Below, piece after piece: positions 22,715-28,239 of a DNA stretch of 28,239 nucleotides. Position 1 is the stretch's first letter; each line of letters opens with the position of its first letter. The notes under the pieces are model-generated. The model saw only the letters and a list, made by a program, of their open reading frames with translations, ran no database searches and was not told the DNA's origin. Made by a program: the position numbers and the translations under genes. The DNA is from CAZNXJ01 sp964577115 (GTDB lineage: Bacteria; Planctomycetota; Planctomycetia; Pirellulales; Pirellulaceae), in NCBI GenBank assembly GCA_964577115.1, contig CAZNXJ010000046.1, positions 1 through 28,239 of the forward strand, given 5' to 3'.

Positions 22715-24477
22715 TCGAGTCCACCCCTTTGCTGAATGGCGACCGCGGTCGTTTCCGATGGACGAGCGGACTTCGTGGGCCACCGGACAAAAAACGTGCT
22801 ACCCCTACCTTCTTCGGATTCCACCCACACACGCCCCCCATGGCGGGTCACAATCGTCTGCACGATTGCCAGTCCCATGCCGTCCCCGGACGCTGCTTGA
22901 GGATGAAACCGTTTAAAAGGCTGAAAAATCTTTTCGTGATGGGCCGAGGGAATTCCCAGGCCGTTGTCCCGCACGAAATAGGTCGGATCATCGCTCGGTT
23001 CGACGTCGGAAATTTGGACACCGATCTCGATACATCCCGGTCGCTGGGGATCGAGGTATTTCAGTGCGTTGCCGAGCAAATTGGAAAACACTTGTTCAAC
23101 GGCCGTCGGATCCCCGTAACACGGCGGAAGGTTGCCAATGCGGAGTTCGACGGAGCCGTCGTATAGGTTTGGACTCGCCGACTCGACAAGACGCGCGATC
23201 GTCTCGTTCATGTCGATCAGGCGCCGCTGGAACTCGACGCGACCTGCGCGGGACAACCGCAGAAGTGCGTCGATGATGCCGCTCAGTCGCATCACGGCCG
23301 AGCCGATGAAACGCACCGATGGGTGCAGGTCATCTTGAACAATCGCCCGCCCCGCCTCCCGTACGGAGGCCGGTATGCTTTCGGACGACAATAGTTGCAC
23401 AAGCTCGTTGCTGGCCCGCGTCAATTCCTTGCTGAAGCCCTGTAAGTTGACTAGCGGCGAGCGCAGGTCGTGCGAGACGCCATAGACGAACATCTCGTTT
23501 TCTTCCGTCTTTTGGCGCAGATCGCGATTGGCTTCCTCGAGCTCCGCCGTTCGCTCGCAGACCTTGAATTCGAGTTGATCGTTCAGCTGTTTTACGGCCG
23601 CCCACGCTAGAGTCAGTTCGGTCGCGGCGCGCCGCCGCTGGTGGTCGAGCTGATTCAGGCGGCTCGCCGTGATTACGATCGCTCCGAGCACGATGAGGAC
23701 ACTGCAGGTTGTGAATAACGCTGCGCCGAATTCTGTTCCGTAGTAGCCGGCTCGTTGTCCCTGGATGCGGAGAAATCCGATCGCAATCGGGAGGATGACG
23801 GCGGGGACGATTAGTCGCCGAGCCACCATGCCGCCAGAGCCCGGAGCGAGCACGATGCGCGCGAGCCCTCGTTCGGGCCGCGACAGGAGCATGCCGGCTG
23901 CGAGCATGAGAAACAGGACGGCGGTGTTGAGCGCCATGGGGATGGCGTTTTTCACGCCGTACAGGCTGGGTTCACTGAACGCGTACCCGATGTACGTCAG
24001 CGCGCCGCCGCCGAGCGTGACCAGCGCCATTGCATGGTGCACGGTGCGGCCGATGGGCCCGCGCAAGCGGAGCATAATCAGCGCGAGTCCGGCGAACACA
24101 AATTGCAGCGCCGTATTAGGCGCCATGCGATTGCCGCCAAGAGAACCGTGGAACAGGAGTTGATCGGGCTCCACACGGAGAAGGCCGGTATAGACGGCGA
24201 GAATGGAAATTCCGGCCGTGACGATGAAAGCCGCGCACACGATGCTGAAGACGCCGCGAGCCTGACTCGTACGCCGCGGGGCGCCGGCCGCTAGCGCGGC
24301 AGCAGCCAGCAGGAAGAGCACGGCCGTTAGCGGATTCATCCGCACCAGGGTGGGCGAAATCCCGGTCAGGCGGTCGCTGCGAATAGCCCAACCGATGAGC
24401 ACGAGCGCTGCCCAGCTCGCGACGCATGCGGACACAATCTGCGGTGCCCGCCGTCCAATCGCCAAGTAGAAACGCAT
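22693..24477 (-). CDS. Membrane sensor histidine kinase with eight-helix N-terminal domain
   Basis: A 594-residue inner-membrane kinase. Residues 1-275 contain about eight hydrophobic helices (near 15-33, 50-65, 79-100, 122-138, 147-168, 181-198, 222-238 and 255-272), an integral-membrane sensor of MASE-like style without a large extracytoplasmic loop. A related M-x-x-x-TA-x-x-F motif recurs three times (47-62, 118-133, 181-196), suggesting internal repeats. A coiled-coil-like stretch follows at about 278-328, then HisKA with H336 in GVSHDLRSPLVNLQGFSKEL. The ATPase shows N470 in LLGNALKY, D504-N-G-L-G and GDGMGLA at 531-537. Kinase type is that of phytochrome-like enzymes paired with Rcp1 regulators. 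First gene of the operon, divergent from a REC-TM-LRR gene across 508 bases. Confidence 0.93.
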   Translation of the reverse strand: MRFYLAIGRRAPQIVSACVASWAALVLIGWAIRSDRLTGISPTLVRMNPLTAVLFLLAAAALAAGAPRRTSQARGVFSIVCAAFIVTAGISILAVYTGLLRVEPDQLLFHGSLGGNRMAPNTALQFVFAGLALIMLRLRGPIGRTVHHAMALVTLGGGALTYIGYAFSEPSLYGVKNAIPMALNTAVLFLMLAAGMLLSRPERGLARIVLAPGSGGMVARRLIVPAVILPIAIGFLRIQGQRAGYYGTEFGAALFTTCSVLIVLGAIVITASRLNQLDHQRRRAATELTLAWAAVKQLNDQLEFKVCERTAELEEANRDLRQKTEENEMFVYGVSHDLRSPLVNLQGFSKELTRASNELVQLLSSESIPASVREAGRAIVQDDLHPSVRFIGSAVMRLSGIIDALLRLSRAGRVEFQRRLIDMNETIARLVESASPNLYDGSVELRIGNLPPCYGDPTAVEQVFSNLLGNALKYLDPQRPGCIEIGVQISDVEPSDDPTYFVRDNGLGIPSAHHEKIFQPFKRFHPQAASGDGMGLAIVQTIVTRHGGRVWVESEEGRGSTFFVRWPTKSARPSETTAVAIQQRGGLECNSSRS

Positions 24478-24985
24478 GCGATGTCCGCCGCACTACTGGG
24501 GGCTCGCCGACGTCGCCGTGAGTCGGCCTCCTAAGTTGTTCGTCTCGTGAAGGCGGAAACTATTTCGATGGTTGGAATGGCTACGTGATTAATCAGGAGG
24601 TCGGGGTAGATGGTCCGGCGTGAGTGGATCGTGCCGAAGAAAATTGGCTGTGATGAAAAACCCGCAGAAGCGATTCATCTGGAAAAAACGTCGGATTGGT
24701 GGCGGCGCGTTGCGCAATCATGGCGGGAGAGGATGCCTTGGATACCGCCGTTCGCGTCGAGAGAACCCGTTTGCAAAGTACACTTCGAACAGCGGGCTCA
24801 TCGACGAAGGGACTGGCGTGGGGCGAAAGCATGCGCACTCGGTGGATCTGTGCAGCGCGATCGCCGCTGATGAACTCCCTTGGGGGCAGTATCCGAATCA
24901 CGCGGCCGGCTCACCTATCGCGCGCGTTCTCGAGTCCAGGGATGGAAACGCGTGTCGTGAGCAACGGCGCAGGAAGACGAAATCA
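24478..24985. other. Divergent intergenic region, histidine kinase / REC-TM-LRR gene
   Basis: This 508-base gap must serve the kinase operon (minus) and the first REC-TM-LRR gene (plus). The plus-strand frame of that gene is open back to 24620, but the upstream part is basic and low in family-like content, and the paralogue begins at the equivalent of 24986. I therefore regard it as untranslated. An AGGA lies about 11 bases before 24986. No clear promoter hexamers, operators or terminator were seen. Confidence 0.5.
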
Positions 24986-26197
24986 ATGGACGAGTTCCCG
25001 TATCGTGCACTGGTAGTGGACGACGAGCCGGCAGTGCGGCAGTGCATCGTGCGGTCGCTCGTTCAGCAAGGGTTCCGCTGCCAGCAGGCCCAGGATGGCC
25101 GTTCGGGCGCGGCGCTGCTCGCCGAGCAGCGGTATGACGTCGTGGTGACCGATCTGCGCATGCCCGGAGAGCACGGCTACTCGTTGGTGCAGCAAGTGCT
25201 GCTCGACGAGAACCGGCCACTTTTAGTGGTGCTGACCGGTGTTGCCGAGCCGCGGCTGGTGCGTCATCTGTTGCTGAGTGGTGTCGACGATGTGATGTTC
25301 AAGCCCGTGGATTTCTCGCTCTTCGCGGTGAAAATCCGGGCACTGGTGGAATCGCGTCCTCCGCCTCACGAAGATCCTACGGACGCGGCGAACGTTTCAT
25401 CAGACACCGAAGAGATCTTGCGTCCCGGCGACGAGCAAACTGCGACAGTTGATTCGCGGATGGACGCCATACCCGCTTTCCGCCCGGTGTCCCTCTCCAG
25501 TAGCCGCCTCTCGGAGGAGCTGCCTCCGCTGTTGTTAAAAGAAGAAAACCACGAGGCATTACGCGCTCTGCTCGAAAGGTCTGCCAAGACGCCCTCCACG
25601 CCGAAAGCGGCCGTGCCGTTCACAGTTCTCCCCGTGCTTGTCTTATGCCTGATCGCCACGATCCTCACTACGGTCGTGCTACTGGTAGTCCGCCGCGAGA
25701 CTCCGGCATCGACTGACGAACCGCTCGTCGAGAATGGCATGATCGTTGAATTGATGGCTCGGCCCACGGCGGCACAGCTCAGTCAGCTGGCGCGCATATC
25801 TCTCGCGCAGGATCTTACGATCCGCAGCACTCGGCTCACCGACCGCGACCTCGACCAGCTCGTACGATTGCCCAACATTCGGGGCTTCGATCTCAGCAAC
25901 TCCCCGGTCACCGATCAAGGCCTGAAATCGCTCGCACGGATGCCAAACCTCAAGCGGCTCGACCTCCGAGGTACTCAGGTTTCCCGCGACGGAATACGTG
26001 ACCTGACGCTACCGAACTTGGAGTATCTACGGGTTCCCGCGTCGGCTTTTGACGAGGCGTTCGAATCCATGGAGCGGATGCCGAGCCTTTATCTCGTTGA
26101 CGAGGATGGGAACGTTATTTCCTCCCCTGCCGTCGAACGGCAGCCCAAGCGGCCCAGCGCGCCGCCGGCCTTCGGCGGCCCGGCATTCGCGGATTAA
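24986..26197 (+). CDS. Receiver-linker-transmembrane-LRR protein, paralogue A
   Basis: I know no named family with this layout. The 403-residue protein starts with a complete receiver (about 5-123: D12-D13-E14 acidic pocket, D56 in VVTDLRMP, T84 in VVLTG, K106 in FKPVD). Next is an acidic, Ser/Pro-rich linker (124-187), a short helix-like segment with ALRALLERS at 191-199, and one strongly hydrophobic helix at about 211-235. The C-terminal part (about 255-378) holds leucine-rich repeats of about 24 residues of the bacterial L-x-x-L-D-L-S/R type (IRGFDLSNSPVTDQGL, LKRLDLRGTQVSRDGI). The last repeat is degenerate and is followed by a Pro-rich end. Predicted topology: receiver in the cytoplasm, LRRs outside. 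The start is set by alignment with paralogue B. It has no DNA-binding domain. Its upstream neighbour in the divergent direction is the kinase operon, a likely source of phosphate. Confidence 0.88.
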   Translation: MDEFPYRALVVDDEPAVRQCIVRSLVQQGFRCQQAQDGRSGAALLAEQRYDVVVTDLRMPGEHGYSLVQQVLLDENRPLLVVLTGVAEPRLVRHLLLSGVDDVMFKPVDFSLFAVKIRALVESRPPPHEDPTDAANVSSDTEEILRPGDEQTATVDSRMDAIPAFRPVSLSSSRLSEELPPLLLKEENHEALRALLERSAKTPSTPKAAVPFTVLPVLVLCLIATILTTVVLLVVRRETPASTDEPLVENGMIVELMARPTAAQLSQLARISLAQDLTIRSTRLTDRDLDQLVRLPNIRGFDLSNSPVTDQGLKSLARMPNLKRLDLRGTQVSRDGIRDLTLPNLEYLRVPASAFDEAFESMERMPSLYLVDEDGNVISSPAVERQPKRPSAPPAFGGPAFAD

Positions 26198-26355
26198 CGA
26201 TTGCGGAGTGACGTTGCCGCCCCGAAGAAAGCGAGACCGCGGCGCTGCTTGCGTCGAGCGCATGCCCTACGAGGCGGCTCCATCTGCCTATGCGAATCGG
26301 CGTTCGCTCGAACCCTGCGCCGTTCGCAGAGCGGCTGAAACGACGGTCATTCGGA

Positions 26356-27606
26356 TTACCACAGGACGGTCAACGACGGACGTCGCCGCCGAATTCTTTC
26401 GACGAAAGGCGTTGAAAGCACGTTGCCTGATACGTCGACAATTTTCAGCTTCGGCATTCGCGTGATGACTTCCAGGGCATCGTCATCAATGGACGTATGA
26501 CTGACGTTCAGGTCTGTAAGGTTCGGCAATGAGCTGATGTGCTGTATGCCGGCGCTCGTGATGTTCGTTCCCTGTAGATCGAGGCGTGTCAGGCTGGACA
26601 TCTCGGCTAGTTCCGCGAGACCCTCGTCGGTCACCGCGGAATCACTAAGGTCGAGTCCACGCACGTTAGGCAATTGCGCAATATCCCGCATTTCGCGGTC
26701 CGTGAAGTCCGACCCGCGGATCGTGAGGTTCTGGCTCGGGGCAATCTGTTTGAGTGTGGAGAGGGCCTGTGGTAGCTGCATCGCGCTAAGGGTCAGCGTC
26801 AATTCGTTGCCGGATTCTTGCGCTGCGGCGGGCGACTGATTATTTCGCAGGGCTTTCGGCAGAAGACTCGAGGTGATAAGCGCCAATAGCACGAGCCCGG
26901 CGACAGCTACAAACTTTCGGCTCGGAAGGGGCAGATCCACGGTGGAACGTACCGTGAGTGAACGCTCGAGCAGTGCTCGAAGCGCTTGCTCGTTCCCCCG
27001 ACGAACAACCAGGGGCGCTTGCCGATCGCCGGCGGTCGTTTGCTTTCTGGCTACGTCCAACGCGCTCGCGGGAGACTCGGCGACCGGCGCAGCGCCTTGC
27101 CGGCTGCTCGCTGACGTACGATCGGGCGCGGTTGTGTCGGCGCGAACTCGCGTCTCGTTCACGTCCGCTATTGCGGACGGTTCTTCGTCGTGCCGTTCAT
27201 CGCGACGCGGCTCGATGTCTTCCGGCTGGTGGGGTCGCGCTTCGACGAGCGCTCGCATCTTCGCCGAAAAAAGCGTCAAGTCGACTGGCTTGAATACGAT
27301 GTCGTCGACCCCGTCATGCAACAGGCGCCGTACCAGCTTCGGTTCGCAGACGCCGGTAAGCACAACGAGTGCGGGGCGCATTTTGGACGCCAAGATGTGC
27401 TGAATGAGCGAATAACCGTGATGCTGTGGCATTCGCAAATCAGCAACCACAAGGTCATAGTTCCCTTGGCGGAATAGCTCCAGCCCGCTACGCCCGTCAT
27501 GTGCCTGATGGCAGCGAAACCCTTCCATGGCGAGATGCCGCGTGAGCAGTTGGCGAACTGCCGGCTCGTCGTCCACAACTAGTGCGCAGTAATTGAATAC
27601 GTCCAT
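26356..27606 (-). CDS. Receiver-linker-transmembrane-LRR protein, paralogue B
   Basis: The same architecture as paralogue A, in opposite orientation, with 158 bases between the two stop codons. In this 416-residue protein the receiver residues are at identical positions: D12-D13, D56 in VVADLRMP, T84, K106 in FKPVD. By my ungapped hand alignment 81 of the first 125 residues match A. The linker (125-204) is longer, charged and almost unrelated to that of A, but the ALRALLERS segment (208-216) is identical. A helix at about 231-249 crosses the membrane. The LRRs (about 294-390) are more regular than in A (VRGLDLSDSAVTDEGL, LTRLDLQGTNITSAGI, LTDLNVSHTSIDDDAL), and the end is basic (RIRRRRP). The ATG at 27606 follows AAGGA at seven bases. 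Function unknown; possibly a phosphorylation-controlled receptor or anchor. Confidence 0.88.
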   Translation of the reverse strand: MDVFNYCALVVDDEPAVRQLLTRHLAMEGFRCHQAHDGRSGLELFRQGNYDLVVADLRMPQHHGYSLIQHILASKMRPALVVLTGVCEPKLVRRLLHDGVDDIVFKPVDLTLFSAKMRALVEARPHQPEDIEPRRDERHDEEPSAIADVNETRVRADTTAPDRTSASSRQGAAPVAESPASALDVARKQTTAGDRQAPLVVRRGNEQALRALLERSLTVRSTVDLPLPSRKFVAVAGLVLLALITSSLLPKALRNNQSPAAAQESGNELTLTLSAMQLPQALSTLKQIAPSQNLTIRGSDFTDREMRDIAQLPNVRGLDLSDSAVTDEGLAELAEMSSLTRLDLQGTNITSAGIQHISSLPNLTDLNVSHTSIDDDALEVITRMPKLKIVDVSGNVLSTPFVERIRRRRPSLTVLW

Positions 27607-27801
27607 CCGGCAGTCCTTGGGCGGAGGTCTCCGCGGGGAAATACGCACGGCTTTCCGCTCAGACACCCGAGCGGAAGTTCGATGTGAAGCACAGAGCGTG
27701 TGCGGCCCTCGGGCTGGACAGCGCTAGACGAAGCATGACGATCGCCGGCAGCGACGCACAGTGCGATCGACGAAGGAGGCACGCTACGCGGGGGGATGCC
27801 T

Positions 27802-27919
27802 GACGCGAGGACGCGCGTCCACTCGCGGCAAAAAGGCCGCCGCGTGGCGAAAGCCATAGGACTCACTCTTTCGGCGCGCTCTTCGCGGCCGAGCAGAGAA
27901 CGCTACCGAGTCCTATGGC
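27802..27919 (-). ncRNA. Candidate structured RNA or leader: three adjacent hairpins
   Basis: Hairpin 1: perfect 12-bp inverted repeat GCCATAGGACTC (27853-27864) and GAGTCCTATGGC (27908-27919). It encloses an inner stem TCGGC-GCG / CGC-G-GCCGA (27871-27892). Hairpin 2: CCAC-(TC)-GCGGC pairs with GCCGC-GTGG (27819-27829 and 27839-27847). Hairpin 3: GACGCG / CGCGTC (27802-27807 and 27814-27819), overlapping hairpin 2 by one base. All lie about 200 bases upstream of paralogue B and would be in its 5' leader if transcription starts further upstream. Strand is a guess based on B. No known riboswitch or RNA family was recognised. Confidence 0.35.
27853..27919. repeat. 12-bp perfect inverted repeat
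   Basis: Arms 27853-27864 and 27908-27919, separated by 43 bases that themselves fold into a smaller stem. No transposase gene or target-site duplication adjoins it, so it is not presented as an insertion element. Confidence 0.75.
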
Positions 27920-27969
27920 AGATCACAGGTCGCTTGCATCGGCCCCGATCACGATCACGCACAGAGAGG

Positions 27970-28110
27970 TCAGTCACAATATCGCCTGACGGAGTTGGGC
28001 GCGGGCAGAATACGCCAGGTGAAGTTAGCAGTCCCATAGAACGAGGCATCCATCTGAGGGTTGGGACCCGGGGCAGCTGGGCCTGTTACTCGAATGTAGC
28101 CTTCGAACAT
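27970..28110 (-). CDS. Possible small protein of 46 residues
   Basis: An ATG at 28110 opens a 46-codon frame, with an in-frame TAG a few codons upstream. Its composition is unlike random high-GC frames: aromatic and polar residues (FEGYIRVTGPAAPG, DASFYGTANFTWRIL) and few arginines. There is no clear Shine-Dalgarno and no family I can name. It could be a real small protein, a gene remnant beside the tRNA, or chance. Confidence 0.2.
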   Translation of the reverse strand: MFEGYIRVTGPAAPGPNPQMDASFYGTANFTWRILPAPNSVRRYCD

Positions 28111-28195
28111 GAGACAAGCAAACTACGCGTGCCGTGCTGCGTCGCTTTTTCAAGCCCAAACGATGTCGATCGTGATGGTATCGACAGTGATGCAG

Positions 28196-28239
28196 TACCC
28201 CCGACAGGACTCGAACCTGTGACCTGCAGTTTAGGAAAC
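28196..28239 (-). tRNA. tRNA-Arg (anticodon CCU), 3' part only
   Basis: Read on the minus strand, the visible 44 bases give: anticodon loop TTCCTAA (anticodon CCU, reading AGG), the 3' anticodon stem ACTGC, variable loop AGGTC, T arm ACAGG-TTCGAGT-CCTGT, 3' acceptor strand CGGGGGT and discriminator A at 28196. The two visible 5' stem bases G-T pair with the A-C of the 3' side. CCA is not encoded. The D arm and 5' acceptor are beyond the window edge, so identity rests on the anticodon. Confidence 0.88.

Larger units (their letters stand above)
27607..28195. other. Intergenic region upstream of paralogue B
   Basis: A 589-base stretch between paralogue B and the tRNA. It contains the B Shine-Dalgarno (27614-27618), three consecutive hairpins (27802-27919) and one small open frame (27970-28110), each listed separately where supported. 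No other gene or recognised promoter was found. Confidence 0.5.

Noticed and set aside
24620..24985. A 122-codon N-terminal extension of REC-TM-LRR A
   Set aside because: Paralogue B begins at the residue equivalent to 24986 and receiver similarity starts there; the extension is basic with no family-like pattern.
27853..27919. Insertion sequence or MITE bounded by the 12-bp inverted repeat
   Set aside because: No target-site duplication or transposase is present and no second copy was noticed in the window; an RNA structure explains it better.
1..28239. CRISPR arrays, prophage genes and insertion sequences
   Set aside because: No regularly spaced repeats, transposase, integrase or phage structural genes were seen on either strand.

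Overview
The window looks like a chromosomal segment of a planctomycete, most likely a Pirellulales-type organism. I infer this from five signs: the tail of a DUF1559 'H-X9-DG' pseudopilin-like protein at the left edge, paired exported sulfatases, DnaB/L9/SSB/S6 clustering with planctomycete-style sequences, 24-residue bacterial leucine-rich repeats, and high GC with many genes lacking a strong Shine-Dalgarno. This is a judgement by eye, not a database result.

Layout. (1) 1-230: end of the DUF1559 gene and its terminator. (2) 255-6020, minus strand: an information-processing cluster read rplY(L25)-pth-rpsF-ssb-rplI-dnaB-bpt, with rpsR absent from its usual place between ssb and rplI. (3) 6314-6646, plus: a stand-alone GroES-like protein. 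(4) 6785-9954, minus: argB-argD-argF for arginine synthesis, with TTG and GTG starts on argB and argD. (5) 10378-12937, plus: a GlmU uridylyltransferase domain alone, then prs and rph. (6) 13138-16749, plus: three consecutive exported proteins. They are an isoaspartyl methyltransferase with an extra C-terminal domain, an HEXXH metalloprotease-like protein and an FKBP prolyl isomerase, closed by a terminator. (7) 16982-19971, minus: two exported sulfatases. (8) 20262-27606: a signalling region. (9) 28196-28239: the 3' part of a tRNA-Arg(CCU) running off the right edge.

The signalling region is the most unusual part. On the minus strand an overlapping three-gene operon encodes an eight-helix membrane histidine kinase, an Rcp1-type single-domain response regulator and a REC-PAS-kinase-REC hybrid. 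Divergent from it is a gene for a receiver domain joined through a linker and one membrane helix to leucine-rich repeats. A paralogue of the same architecture lies tail-to-tail with it. No protein in the region has a DNA-binding output domain, so phosphorelay output may go to the membrane-bound receivers and across the membrane to the LRR domains. That is a hypothesis. Upstream of the second paralogue are three consecutive hairpins that could be a structured leader or a small RNA.

No insertion sequence, CRISPR array or prophage gene was seen. Apart from the signalling genes, the window is mostly housekeeping.
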